DNA of 47,527 nt from an uncultured Flavobacteriaceae bacterium (GCA_938029725.1 CALHGE010000055.1:1-47527), one strand, 5' to 3'. Positions 36,884 through 46,092 are shown, counted from the first letter of the stretch. The notes: generated by a model not told the origin, from the sequence alone. Numbers and translations: made by a program.

Positions 36884-36946
36884 CTGTCACATCGAGCGGC
36901 GTCGAGATGCGTGTTCCAAAGTTCTCGACTCCGCTCGAAATGACAG
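36884..36946. repeat. REP-like inverted repeat (intergenic)
   Basis: Arms 36884-36907 and 36923-36946 are complementary in 22 of 24 bases, with a 15-base loop. The core is TCGAGCGGCGTCGAGA on the left and TCTCGACTCCGCTCGAAATG on the right. Such GC-rich palindromes are spread through flavobacterial genomes and may be RAYT-type repeats. It separates two divergently transcribed stress genes. Confidence 0.8.
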
Positions 36947-36989
36947 TCAAGATTATTGTATTTTTGGTACTTACAAGAAACGAAAATTT

Positions 36990-37418
36990 ATGGCGACTAC
37001 AAATCATATTACTACGAAATGGTTGGGCAATATGGCCTTTGAAAGTAATAACCCTTCAGGAGATACCTTAAAAATCGATATTGCTAAAGAAGATGGAGGA
37101 GATGGCAGTGGTTTTCGACCGAAAGCATTGATGCTTTCCTCACTTGCCGGATGCTCAGGGCTTGATGTAGCGTCTTTAATGAAGAAAATGAAACTGGAGG
37201 TGGATGAGTTTAGCATTGAAACGATTGCTAATCTTACTGATGAGCATCCGAAATTCTACGATAAAGTCGTTATTGAGTATCATTTTCATGGAAGCAATCT
37301 AAAAGAAGATAAACTGCAGAAAACCGTAGACCTATCCGTCGAAAAATATTGTGGTGTAATGGAAATGTTTCGACAGTTTGCAACTCTTGAGATCAAAACA
37401 GTTTTTCATCATAAATAA
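36990..37418 (+). CDS. OsmC-family peroxiredoxin-like protein
   Basis: 142 residues. Two reactive cysteines of the family: Cys55 in SLAGCSGLDV and Cys121 in VEKYCGVMEM. Reduces organic hydroperoxides; cytosolic. Starts operon with the dehalogenase gene (5-base gap), recJ, VOC and MFS genes. Complete length. Confidence 0.93.
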   Translation: MATTNHITTKWLGNMAFESNNPSGDTLKIDIAKEDGGDGSGFRPKALMLSSLAGCSGLDVASLMKKMKLEVDEFSIETIANLTDEHPKFYDKVVIEYHFHGSNLKEDKLQKTVDLSVEKYCGVMEMFRQFATLEIKTVFHHK

Positions 37419-37422
37419 TTAG

Positions 37423-38307
37423 ATGAAGTTTGTAAGAACACCCTCAGATCGATTTGAAAATTTACCTGGTTTTGATTTTAAAGAAAACTATGTGAAATTT
37501 CAAGACATGCAAATGCACTATCTTGATGAAGGCTCCGGTGAAGTTATTTTAGCACTTCACGGTGAACCTAGCTGGTCTTACTTATATCGAAAATTTATAC
37601 CAGTATTAGGTGCGTATAGATTTATCGCTCCTGATTTTTTCGGTTTTGGAAAATCTGATAAACCTACACAAGCTAAAGACTATAGTTATCAATTTCATTT
37701 AGAAACCTTGATTCATTTTTGTGAGAAGCTTGAACTCCGCGATATTACTTTAGTTGTTCAAGATTGGGGCGGTCTATTAGGCCTTGGATTACTCGGTCAG
37801 CGCCCAGAGCTGTTTAAGAGAGTGGTTATCATGAACACCTTCTTGCCAATCGGGAACAGGCTGAAATTACCTTTTAAAATCTGGCAATGGTTTGCCAAAT
37901 ATCACCCTTCGCCACCAGTGAGTAAGATCATTCAATTTGCGAGTCACTCGACCATACCTAAAACTATTTTGAAAGCGTATGACGCGCCTTTTCCGAGTAA
38001 AGAGTACAAGGTTGGCGCAAGAATTTTTCCTTCGTTGGTGCCAGGAAAGAAAAATGATCCAGCGGTAAAGTATCTTAAAAAAGCAAGAGAAGAACTATCA
38101 AAATGGGAGAAGCCAGCTTTGGTGTTATTTTCGGATAAAGACAAGGTATTAGGAGGCTTAGAAAAGTTTTTTTACAACCTAATACCGAGCAGCAAGAGCC
38201 AGCAAAAGATTCTAATCGCTGACGCAGGTCATTTTCTACAGGAGGAAAAAGGTGAAGAGATAGCGCGCTATATTGACGCTTTTATAAAGGGGGACTTAGA
38301 AATCTAA
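37423..38307 (+). CDS. Haloalkane dehalogenase-like alpha/beta hydrolase
   Basis: 294 residues. Oxyanion motif LHGEPSWSYLYRK (45-57) is diagnostic of the haloalkane dehalogenase subfamily, nucleophile Asp114 with halide-binding Trp115 in VVQDWGG, acid Asp238/240 in VLFSDKDK, base His270 in ADAGHFLQEE. The cap domain (about 145-215) with IWQWFAKY would set specificity. Activity against a halogenated compound is plausible in a marine bacterium but not shown. Translation probably coupled to OsmC and recJ. Confidence 0.85.
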   Translation: MKFVRTPSDRFENLPGFDFKENYVKFQDMQMHYLDEGSGEVILALHGEPSWSYLYRKFIPVLGAYRFIAPDFFGFGKSDKPTQAKDYSYQFHLETLIHFCEKLELRDITLVVQDWGGLLGLGLLGQRPELFKRVVIMNTFLPIGNRLKLPFKIWQWFAKYHPSPPVSKIIQFASHSTIPKTILKAYDAPFPSKEYKVGARIFPSLVPGKKNDPAVKYLKKAREELSKWEKPALVLFSDKDKVLGGLEKFFYNLIPSSKSQQKILIADAGHFLQEEKGEEIARYIDAFIKGDLEI

Positions 38308-38320
38308 CTACATACTTCAG

Positions 38321-40009
38321 ATGCGCTGGACGATAAAACCAAAACCTGAACAAAACGATATTGACCGATTGGCTTTAGCCCTTGGTGTTGATGGTCTGGT
38401 TGCCCAGTTATTATTGCAACGTGGAATAACGACCTACGAAGAGGCGAAAAAATTCTTCCGCCCCCAACTTTCTGATTTGCATGATCCTTTTTTAATGAAG
38501 GATATGGATAGCGCTGTCGAGCGCATTGAAAGGGCAATTTCCAATACTGAAAATATATTGGTATTTGGTGATTATGATGTTGACGGAACGACATCTGTCG
38601 CTTTGGTTTCTTCCTATTTACTTAGCTACTATCCAAATGTGGCGACTTATATTCCTGATCGTTATGGTGAAGGTTATGGCGTATCTTACAAAGGCATTGA
38701 CTTTGCAGAAGACAATGATTTTTCACTTATTATAGCCTTAGATTGTGGTGTAAAAGCAGTCGATAAAGTTGCTTATGCCAAGGAAAAAGGTGTTGATTTT
38801 ATCATTTGTGACCACCACCGCCCTGGTGATAGTCTACCCGAGGCAATAGCAGTATTAGACCCTAAAAGAGAGGACTGCAACTATCCATACGATGAGCTTT
38901 GCGGCTGTGGTGTTGGGTTTAAGCTGATTCAGGCCTTAGGTTCGCGACAAGGAGAAACGATTGATGATTTGATTCCCTATTTAGATTTGGTAGCTACTGC
39001 GATTGGTGCTGATATTGTGCCCATTACGGGAGAGAATCGGGTCTTAGCTTATCATGGGCTCGAGGTAATCAATACCAATCCAAGAATCGGGTTTAAAGCC
39101 ATTATCAATCAAGTCAATAAAACAGTACTAACCATTACCGATGTAGTTTTTATAATTGCCCCTCGTATTAATGCAGCGGGCCGAATGGAACATGGGCAAC
39201 ACGCTGTAAACCTTTTGACAGAGACTGATATAGATCAGGCCACTAAGTTCGCAGCAGGAATTGAAAAGTACAATATCGATCGTCGCAGCCTTGATAAAGA
39301 AATTACAGAAGAAGCCCTTGCTCAAATTCAAGAAAACAAAGAAGAAGAAGGTTTTACTACGGTGGTTTATAAAGACTCATGGCATAAGGGTGTTATAGGT
39401 ATTGTAGCTTCTCGATTGACGGAAACCTATTATAGGCCAACTTTGGTTTTTACTAAAAGCGGCGATACATTGGCAGCATCGGCACGTTCTGTAAAAGGTT
39501 TTGATGTGTATAACGCACTGCACGGGTGTTCAGATTATATAGTGCAATTTGGAGGGCATAAATATGCGGCTGGATTGACCTTATTGCCCGAGCAGTATGG
39601 TAATTTTAAACATCAATTTGAAAAAGTTGTTTCAGAAAGTATAGACCCTAATTTGCTTATACCAGAGATTGCCGTTGATAGCATCATAGCAGTGAAAGAC
39701 ATTAACCCTAAATTGATGCGAATTCTAAAACAATTTGCTCCATTTGGCCCTAGAAATATGGCTCCTGTATTTATGGCTGAAGGTCTTCAAGATTCTGGCT
39801 ATGCGAAAGGTGTTGGGCAAGATAGCGCACACTTAAAGTTTGCCGTGACCCAAGACGGTTATGGACCTTTATCAGGTATAGGTTTTAATTTGGGAAAAAA
39901 GCTACCCTTAGTTATTAGCAGAAAAACCTTCGCGGCCGTTTTTTCCTTGGGTGAAAATGAATGGCAAGGAAATGTGACGCTACAATTGAAATTAAAAGAT
40001 CTCAAATGA
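38321..40009 (+). CDS. recJ: Single-stranded-DNA-specific 5'-3' exonuclease RecJ
   Basis: 562 residues. DHH-family motifs: FGDYDVDGTTS with Asp84, Asp86 and Asp88, LDCGV, ICDHHRPGD, the DHHA1-type SARSVKGFDV and FGGHKYAAGLTL, and a C-terminal OB fold to LQLKLKDLK. Repairs gapped and mismatched DNA with recombination proteins. Overlaps the VOC gene by four bases (ATGA). Confidence 0.96.
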   Translation: MRWTIKPKPEQNDIDRLALALGVDGLVAQLLLQRGITTYEEAKKFFRPQLSDLHDPFLMKDMDSAVERIERAISNTENILVFGDYDVDGTTSVALVSSYLLSYYPNVATYIPDRYGEGYGVSYKGIDFAEDNDFSLIIALDCGVKAVDKVAYAKEKGVDFIICDHHRPGDSLPEAIAVLDPKREDCNYPYDELCGCGVGFKLIQALGSRQGETIDDLIPYLDLVATAIGADIVPITGENRVLAYHGLEVINTNPRIGFKAIINQVNKTVLTITDVVFIIAPRINAAGRMEHGQHAVNLLTETDIDQATKFAAGIEKYNIDRRSLDKEITEEALAQIQENKEEEGFTTVVYKDSWHKGVIGIVASRLTETYYRPTLVFTKSGDTLAASARSVKGFDVYNALHGCSDYIVQFGGHKYAAGLTLLPEQYGNFKHQFEKVVSESIDPNLLIPEIAVDSIIAVKDINPKLMRILKQFAPFGPRNMAPVFMAEGLQDSGYAKGVGQDSAHLKFAVTQDGYGPLSGIGFNLGKKLPLVISRKTFAAVFSLGENEWQGNVTLQLKLKDLK

Positions 40010-40386
40010 AAATCGAGCTTATTGTGATTTGGGTTTCTAACTTAGAGCAAATGGGCTTGTTGTACAAGAAGTATTTTAATACCAAAGCAGGGGAAAGATA
40101 TAGGAGCACTAAGAAAAAATTTACTTCTTATTTTTTAAGGCTTAAAGAAGAATTACGATTTGAATTCATGCACAAGCTTGATATTTCATCTACCATAAAT
40201 CAAGGGAAAGAATTTTTGGACTGTATTCATTTTGCTGTCGGATTCAAAGAGAAGGTTGATGTACTGACGAATCAGTATAGAGAATATAGTTGCGAAAGAA
40301 CTGTTGCGCAAAGAACCATAGGGGGAGAATACTCTGAACGCGTAGCGCTGCACACTGAAAGAAATCAAATTGAAGTTATGATGTAA
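40006..40386 (+). CDS. VOC-family (glyoxalase/bleomycin-resistance) protein
   Basis: 126 residues from the ATG at 40006, which overlaps the recJ stop; the longer frame from 39961 lies inside recJ and is rejected. LIVIWVSNLEQMGLLYKKYFNTKAGERYRSTKKKFTSYFL is the VOC first half, and GGEYSERVALHTERNQIEVM the end with the final Glu metal ligand. Possible substrate-detoxifying or thiol-transfer enzyme. Its stop overlaps the MFS start by one base. Confidence 0.85.
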   Translation: MKIELIVIWVSNLEQMGLLYKKYFNTKAGERYRSTKKKFTSYFLRLKEELRFEFMHKLDISSTINQGKEFLDCIHFAVGFKEKVDVLTNQYREYSCERTVAQRTIGGEYSERVALHTERNQIEVMM

Positions 40387-41660
40387 TGGCAAAAACCTTA
40401 GACCCATACGCAGCACTTAGATTTCGAGAATTTAATATTTTCTTATTAGCCCGCTTTGCGATGGTTTTTGCTTGGTCAATGCAGTTTATTGTTATCGAAT
40501 GGCAAGTATATTCAATGACAAAAGACCCTTGGTCTTTAGGGTTAATTGGACTAATGGAATTTATGCCTGCCGTTTGTATGGCCTTATTCGCTGGGCATAT
40601 TGTAGACCAAAAGGAAAAACGAGACCTATTAATTAAATGTATATTAGGCTTCTCAGTAATAAGCTTTGGCCTTTTTCTACTCAGTGGGCCTTCCCTTTCA
40701 GAAGAATTTAGTGCTACTACGATTTTGTACGCTATCTATTTTTTAGTTTTTTTAGGGGGCATTGTACGTGCCTTTTTGGGGCCAACTATTTTCTCTTTAA
40801 TTGCATTAATCGTTCCTAAAAAAGTATATCCTAATGCGGCAACTTGGAGCAGTACTACGTGGCAAATGGCATCGGTTTTAGGCCCAGCTTTGGCAGGGTT
40901 TTCAATAAGTTGGATTGGCGTTCACTGGTCAATGTGTCTTATTGTTGGTTTCTCTGTGATGGCATTAATTTGTGTTTTAAGTATTTCTAAAAAGCCAATT
41001 TTAAACCCTAAAATTGGGGAGCCAGTTTTTCAAAGTTTAAAAGAAGGCTTAAAATTCGTTTTCAGTACTAAAGCCATATTTGGCGCTCTAACCCTAGATA
41101 TGATAGCGGTACTCTTTGGGGGGGCAGTAGCTTTACTTCCCATTTTCGCGCAAGATATTTTACATGTGGGTTCGCAGGGCTTTGGTGTTTTAAGAGCAGC
41201 TCCAGCAGTGGGTGCAGCAATTACTATGATCGGTTCAACACGTTTTCCGATACACAAAAATGCAGGCAAAAAACTACTTTGGGCAGTATTCGGATTTGGT
41301 ATTAGTATTATTGTTTTCGGCCTTTCAACCTCATTTTGGCTTTCGGTATTTGCTCTTTTTGCACTTGGTGCTTTAGATGGAATTTCAATGGTCATTCGGC
41401 AAACGATACTACAGCTAAAAACTCCAGATCATATGAGAGGTAGGGTTGCTTCGGTGAATTCTATGTTTGTAGGCTCTTCAAATGAGCTAGGTGCTTTTGA
41501 AAGTGGTGCAACAGCCAAGCTTATGGGTACCGTTACGGCGGTTATATTTGGCGGTACAATGACACTTCTAACCGTAGGTTTTACGGCATTTATTTCACCA
41601 ACATTTAGGAAGCTCGATCTCACAAAAGCTGTCGAAGAGCATGAGGAAAATACTATTTGA
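40386..41660 (+). CDS. MFS-family efflux transporter
   Basis: 424 residues, 12 predicted helices. LGLIGLMEFMPAVCMALFAGHIVDQKEKRD is the loop 2-3 motif (GHIVDQKEKR) of drug:proton antiporters of the EntS type. No substrate clue beyond the stress-related operon. Tail overlaps lpxH by 8 bases (converging genes). Confidence 0.88.
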   Translation: MAKTLDPYAALRFREFNIFLLARFAMVFAWSMQFIVIEWQVYSMTKDPWSLGLIGLMEFMPAVCMALFAGHIVDQKEKRDLLIKCILGFSVISFGLFLLSGPSLSEEFSATTILYAIYFLVFLGGIVRAFLGPTIFSLIALIVPKKVYPNAATWSSTTWQMASVLGPALAGFSISWIGVHWSMCLIVGFSVMALICVLSISKKPILNPKIGEPVFQSLKEGLKFVFSTKAIFGALTLDMIAVLFGGAVALLPIFAQDILHVGSQGFGVLRAAPAVGAAITMIGSTRFPIHKNAGKKLLWAVFGFGISIIVFGLSTSFWLSVFALFALGALDGISMVIRQTILQLKTPDHMRGRVASVNSMFVGSSNELGAFESGATAKLMGTVTAVIFGGTMTLLTVGFTAFISPTFRKLDLTKAVEEHEENTI

Positions 41661-42420
41661 TATATTTTTTTAAAGATAATTTCTCTCCATCCCAAACGGC
41701 GTAGGTATAATACTTTATCCAATCACCAAGATTGGTGTACTTTGATTTTTCATTTAAATCGATTTCTAAAGGAAGATGGCGGTGACCGAAAATGAAGTGG
41801 TCATAATGCTGGGCTTCTAACTTTCGTTTGGCATATTGTACCAGCCATTCTTTGTCTTCTCCTAGAAATTCTGCATCATCATCACCAGAAATTAATTTAT
41901 TCTTTACTGAAAAATACTGCGCAACCTTTACCCCAATATCTGGATGTAACCAACGAAAAAACCACTTCGCAATTGGGTTTGTAAAAAGCTTTTTCATCCT
42001 TTTATAGCCTTTGTCATGTGGCCCTAGTCCATCACCATGACCTATAAAAAAGGAAGTGTCATTGAAGGCATATTGTTGTGGTGTATGAAAAACAGGAATG
42101 TTAAGTTCTTCCTCAAAATAACCATCCATCCAAAGGTCATGATTGCCAACAAAATAATAAATAGGAATACCTGAATCGGTGATTTCAGCCAATTTTCCAA
42201 GGGTTCTAGTAAAGCCCTTAGGAACAACAGTCTGGTATTCAAACCAAAAATCAAATAAATCTCCCAATATAAAAATGGCAGCGGCATCACCCTTTACTTC
42301 CTCAAGCCAAGCTACAAATTTTTTCTCGCGAGGATTACTCTCTCCCATAGTCGGGGCGCCTAAGTGATTGTCACTAGCGAAATAGACTTTTTTGCCTGGT
42401 GGAATATTGATGCTTGTCAT
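41653..42420 (-). CDS. lpxH: UDP-2,3-diacylglucosamine diphosphatase
   Basis: 255 residues. Calcineurin-like metal site: Asp17 and His19 in ASDNHLGAP, the GDLFDFWFEY, FVGNHDLWMDG, SFFIGHGDGLG and GHRHLPLEI motifs. Removes UMP to make lipid X in lipid A synthesis. Slightly longer than E. coli LpxH (240). Converges with MFS with 8 bases overlapping. Confidence 0.92.
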   Translation of the reverse strand: MTSINIPPGKKVYFASDNHLGAPTMGESNPREKKFVAWLEEVKGDAAAIFILGDLFDFWFEYQTVVPKGFTRTLGKLAEITDSGIPIYYFVGNHDLWMDGYFEEELNIPVFHTPQQYAFNDTSFFIGHGDGLGPHDKGYKRMKKLFTNPIAKWFFRWLHPDIGVKVAQYFSVKNKLISGDDDAEFLGEDKEWLVQYAKRKLEAQHYDHFIFGHRHLPLEIDLNEKSKYTNLGDWIKYYTYAVWDGEKLSLKKYIK

Positions 42421-42452
42421 TTAGATATAAAGATAAGGAAAGTGAAGTCGAC

Positions 42453-42902
42453 TTAATTGTCGGAAGCATACCACTCTGCAAACGAAGTATCCGTTTCTTG
42501 CAGTTTTAGCGAATGAAGCATAATGTTTTTAGGCAGCCTTGCTTTTATTTTAGCAGCAAAATCAATAACCATATTCTCACTTGTAGGCTGATAGTTCGCT
42601 AAGATTACATTATGCCCTCTATCGATTAGCTCCTTGGCCAATTCTACATGAGGGGTGTTTTTATTAAAAACAGTAGCATGATCAAATTGGTCCACGATTT
42701 CTTCTTTTACGATTTTCTTCAAATCACTAAAATCGATGACCATGCCTAATTTCACATGGGAAACCTCTGTGATAGGATTGCCTATCACGGTTACAGAAAG
42801 TTTATAGCTATGCCCGTGGACATTTCTACATTTACCGTCATAGCCGTATAAGGCATGGCCAGTTTCGAAATTGAATTGTTTGGTAATTCTGATGTTACTC
42901 AT
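42453..42902 (-). CDS. queD: 6-carboxytetrahydropterin/6-pyruvoyl-tetrahydropterin synthase family (QueD-like)
   Basis: 149 residues. Zinc ligands His16 (TGHALYG), His29 and His31 (NVHGHSYKL), catalytic Cys25 (GKCRNVHGH), and the conserved DQFDHATVF and ETDTSFAEW. Likely the QueD of queuosine synthesis; PTPS activity possible. Preceded on the minus strand by a TACCTTTG -7 box. No other que gene is nearby. Confidence 0.88.
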   Translation of the reverse strand: MSNIRITKQFNFETGHALYGYDGKCRNVHGHSYKLSVTVIGNPITEVSHVKLGMVIDFSDLKKIVKEEIVDQFDHATVFNKNTPHVELAKELIDRGHNVILANYQPTSENMVIDFAAKIKARLPKNIMLHSLKLQETDTSFAEWYASDN

Positions 42903-42919
42903 TATAAAATCTTGAGGAG

Positions 42920-42927
42920 CAAAGGTA
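42920..42927 (-). promoter_or_regulatory. Candidate -7 box for queD
   Basis: Minus-strand TACCTTTG (consensus TAnnTTTG) 18 bases before the queD ATG. No clear -33 TTG. Confidence 0.45.
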
Positions 42928-43102
42928 GGAATTTAGATTAAAGAAATATTTGTAATATCAGGAGGGATACGGCTATAGTATCAACTTGTATATCTCAAAT
43001 GCGAGTCATTTAAAATTTTTGAAAATTCATTTTTTCCATTTACCAAAGGGAAAGAAAAACACTATAAGATAACCCAAAGAGATGGGTATATATCATGATT
43101 TG

Positions 43103-43216
43103 TTATCGTTTGAACTTACTTCTTGTGCGAAGGCGGTTTACAAAATACATCACAACAACAAAAAGTGCTAGAATTGGAAATACAAGGTCTCCGTTGAGAA
43201 AATTAAAAACAGCCAT
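43103..43216 (-). CDS. 37-residue single-pass membrane protein (putative small gene)
   Basis: Minus strand ATG at 43214-43216 to TAA at 43103-43105 encodes MAVFNFLNGDLVFPILALFV followed by VVMYFVNRLRTRSKFKR. Residues 11-26 form one hydrophobic helix. The tail is strongly basic (NRLRTRSKFKR), a positive-inside membrane topology. It lies in the otherwise empty 363-base gap between queD and the enoyl-CoA hydratase gene, 49 bases after the latter's stop. The ordered composition suggests a real gene, but a single sequence cannot prove it. Function unknown. Confidence 0.55.
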   Translation of the reverse strand: MAVFNFLNGDLVFPILALFVVVMYFVNRLRTRSKFKR

Positions 43217-43265
43217 AGAAATAGGAATCGCGTTAGGGTTCTAGAACGAAAAATAATAGAGCTTA

Positions 43266-44033
43266 TTATTTTTTGAATTTTGAGAGTGCATTTCTAGTAA
43301 ATTCAGACAGCACTAATTTTCCAGTAATGGCGGCTCTATCGGTTAATAAAGTATCCCAATGTGATGTGTCTTTCCAAAGCACTTTTTTCCATTCCTCTAA
43401 AGCCTCATGATTGTATGAGGATAGTTTTACTGTAAAGAATTCTAAGTCCTTATCTAGCGCTTTCATACTATCAAATACTTTTGAAAATAAGCCTTTTTCT
43501 TGTGCCCAATAGGCGTTTTTCCACTCCGAAGGTGCGAGCGATAGTTCTGAGGTTGCAGCGGTGCCGATTTTCCGTTCTACCGCAGGTTCAATTACTAAAG
43601 GAGCAATGCCAATAGTCAATTCAGATAAGCGAATAGAAGCATCTACAGAAGCAAAGACATAGTCACAGGCTGCGACTAAACCGACGCCACCTCCAACAGT
43701 TTTACCTTGAACCCTTCCGATAATTACTTTTTTACAGGTTCGCATGGCATTGATAACATTGGCAAATCCACTAAAAAATATTTTACCTTCTTCCAAGTCT
43801 GAAACAGCCATCAACTCATCAAAAGAAGCTCCGGCACAGAAGGCGCGGTCTCCTTCAGATTTTAAAACAATCACTACGATATCTGAATTTTCAGAAAGTT
43901 TATGAAATTCATTGGTAAGTCTTTCTAGGAGTTGAGCAACAAAGGAATTACTAGCTGGGTGGCCAAATTCAATTGTGGCGACTTTACCATTAATTTTGGT
44001 ATACAGACTTCCGTTTTCTCTTGTTGTTGACAT
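43266..44033 (-). CDS. Enoyl-CoA hydratase/isomerase-family protein
   Basis: 255 residues. Crotonase fold: GDRAFCAGASFDEL (oxyanion loop), QGKTVGGGVGLVAACDYVFAS (second oxyanion motif), and a C-terminal helical tail. The glutamates for hydration are not obvious at the usual second position (AIGIAPLVIEPA), so the reaction may differ (isomerase or hydrolase). Possible fatty-acid or amino-acid degradation; no partner genes nearby. -7 box at 44052-44059. Confidence 0.85.
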   Translation of the reverse strand: MSTTRENGSLYTKINGKVATIEFGHPASNSFVAQLLERLTNEFHKLSENSDIVVIVLKSEGDRAFCAGASFDELMAVSDLEEGKIFFSGFANVINAMRTCKKVIIGRVQGKTVGGGVGLVAACDYVFASVDASIRLSELTIGIAPLVIEPAVERKIGTAATSELSLAPSEWKNAYWAQEKGLFSKVFDSMKALDKDLEFFTVKLSSYNHEALEEWKKVLWKDTSHWDTLLTDRAAITGKLVLSEFTRNALSKFKK

Positions 44034-44051
44034 ATTGAAAAATGTTTACTG

Positions 44052-44059
44052 CAAAGGTA
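44052..44059 (-). promoter_or_regulatory. Candidate -7 box for enoyl-CoA hydratase gene
   Basis: Minus-strand TACCTTTG, followed by GC, 19 bases before the ATG. This is the same octamer as before ribE and queD. Confidence 0.45.
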
Positions 44060-44188
44060 GAATTTTATTGGAAAAGGAATTTTTCATATTTTTTTGAAAA
44101 CCGTAACTTTTTAATTTGCTTGTCAGATGTAGGGCGGTCGTAATGCTTAAGTACAGAAAAGTTCTTCGACTTTGAGCAGGCTGTAAAG

Positions 44189-45532
44189 TCAATTTTTTGA
44201 AAGCAAGGGGCGAAACTTTTTACGAAACTTCCAGACCAAGGCAATGCCCCTAATTGCCATCCAAACGGTGAAGGCAATCCAGATGCCGTAAAGCCCCCAA
44301 TTCATGTATTTTCCGAAGAAAAGGACAGGAATAAAGCCTAAAAAAGTAGCAGTTAAAAGGGTGTTTCTTAAATATTTCATTTCTCCCAAGCCCTTGAAAA
44401 GGCCATCTAGAACAAAGGCAATGGTATTCATGGGCCATCCTAAAATTATGATAAAAAAGACAGCATAGAAGGTTTCTAAAACGATAAGCTCATTCGAGAA
44501 CAGTCGCCCAATGGGGTAGTAGAATACAAATCCAAAGAGTACTAAGAGAAGACTTACAAGAAGACCATAAAGCACTATTCTTTTGGCTAATAACCAAAGT
44601 CCGCCGTAATCTTTAGCCCCTAAAAGGCGTCCTCCCATAATGTTTCCTGCCGCCCCATATCCATCAATAAAAAACGAAGAAAACAGCCAAATATTTAAGG
44701 CTATGGTATGTGCTGCTATATATTCGTCTCCTAGAGCGGTAGCTTCTCTTACTGCCAAAATTATAGCCGTATTTAATGCTATGGCGCGAACAAAAAGATT
44801 TAAACTCATAACAACCAACCTGCCTAATTCATCATGTAATGGAAATTTCAATTTAAGGCTGATGTTTGTTTTTGTTATCAATAGAACAAAGGCCATAATT
44901 GCCATGATACCTTGAGCAATCAAGCTGGCCCAAGCAGCTCCTTCTAAGTACATGGGTTCAATAAAGCCATCTACTCCGTATACAAAAGCGAAGTCTAAGA
45001 TTACATTTACAAGGGCTCCTACAATAGCAATCATCATAGGCCAAAATGTATTTTGGAGGCCCCGAAAAATACCCATAACTGCAAATACAAAAAGTGTTAG
45101 CGGAAAGCCCCAAACTCGAATAGAATAGTAAGACACACAATACTTTAATATTTTTCCTGAAGCATTAAGTAGTTCAAAAATATCCTCGATTATGAATATG
45201 GTTGAAAGCAAAATTAAAATACTCAGGCTAATATTTAAAAAGATAGCCTGAGCAGGAAGCGTTTGTACTTCCTCGATTTTTCCTGCACCCAAATACTGGG
45301 AAATAATTGCTGATATAGCACTTCGAGTTTGACCAAGAATCCAGATTAGCATTGATAAAAAAGAACCTACGATACCTGCTGCTGCAAGTGATTCTAAACC
45401 ATCTACTGAAATGTTGCCTACGATAGCCGTATCTGTAATTGACAATAGAGGTTCAGCAATGCCAGCAATAGTAGCCGGAATTGCTAATTTATTAATGGTT
45501 TTAAAATTTATTGTTGTTTTTTGAATTTCCAT
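44189..45532 (-). CDS. MATE-family multidrug/toxin efflux protein
   Basis: 447 residues with 12 hydrophobic segments. LAIPATIAGIAEPLLSITDTAIVGN at the start is the MATE N-lobe signature, the repeat in the C-lobe begins ALNTAIILAVREATALGDEYIAAHTIALNIW. Exchanges cationic compounds for Na+ or H+. Follows the GNAT gene by 3 bases and is probably co-transcribed with it; the C-terminus is short but complete. Confidence 0.92.
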   Translation of the reverse strand: MEIQKTTINFKTINKLAIPATIAGIAEPLLSITDTAIVGNISVDGLESLAAAGIVGSFLSMLIWILGQTRSAISAIISQYLGAGKIEEVQTLPAQAIFLNISLSILILLSTIFIIEDIFELLNASGKILKYCVSYYSIRVWGFPLTLFVFAVMGIFRGLQNTFWPMMIAIVGALVNVILDFAFVYGVDGFIEPMYLEGAAWASLIAQGIMAIMAFVLLITKTNISLKLKFPLHDELGRLVVMSLNLFVRAIALNTAIILAVREATALGDEYIAAHTIALNIWLFSSFFIDGYGAAGNIMGGRLLGAKDYGGLWLLAKRIVLYGLLVSLLLVLFGFVFYYPIGRLFSNELIVLETFYAVFFIIILGWPMNTIAFVLDGLFKGLGEMKYLRNTLLTATFLGFIPVLFFGKYMNWGLYGIWIAFTVWMAIRGIALVWKFRKKFRPLLSKN

Positions 45533-45535
45533 AAG

Positions 45536-46039
45536 CTACAAGACGAGTTCATAACAATGAAATGGATATTCGCTTTGATTCGGATAAAAAATATCTTCTA
45601 GTCTTTGATATCCTCGTTTTTCATAGAATCTTTGGTTGCGTTTGTTCTGACTAAAGGTGTCTAGTCGTACCGAAACAAAGCCATTTTCTTTCGCATGATT
45701 TTCTGCAAAATTCATAAGCTTTTGTGCATGGCCTTTGCCTTGATGATTAGGGTCAATTGATAGGCGATGAATATACACGGATTTTTTTGAGTTTGAGACT
45801 AGCCATTTAACAGGTTTATATTCTTCATCTATTTGTGTTGATATCACAATGCTGCCGATGACTTTTTGATCTTCATCTAGCACGTATAACTCATTTCTTT
45901 CAATATCGTTTTCAAAGGCTGTAGCAGATGGGTAGTGTTCATTCCATTGGTAAATTCCATTTAAAATCATGGATGCGGCACATGATTTGCAAATAGCTAG
46001 AATGTCGGGTATTTCTGATATCTTTGCACGTCGAATCAT
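45536..46039 (-). CDS. GNAT-family N-acetyltransferase
   Basis: 167 residues. Acetyl-CoA site HRLSIDPNHQGKGHAQKLMNFAE (motif A, QxxGxA pattern), then SVRLDTFSQNKRNQRFYEKRGYQRL (motif B). Acceptor unknown. Three bases upstream of the MATE gene; together they could be a small resistance unit, which is inference. Confidence 0.9.
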   Translation of the reverse strand: MIRRAKISEIPDILAICKSCAASMILNGIYQWNEHYPSATAFENDIERNELYVLDEDQKVIGSIVISTQIDEEYKPVKWLVSNSKKSVYIHRLSIDPNHQGKGHAQKLMNFAENHAKENGFVSVRLDTFSQNKRNQRFYEKRGYQRLEDIFYPNQSEYPFHCYELVL

Positions 46040-46092
46040 TCGTGAAGTTCAATTTAATTGTAAATTTAGAATATTAATCAACATTCTCTTCC

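Noticed and set aside
39961..40005. Upstream ATG for the VOC gene
   Set aside because: Fifteen codons would lie inside recJ; the ATG overlapping the recJ stop is the family start.
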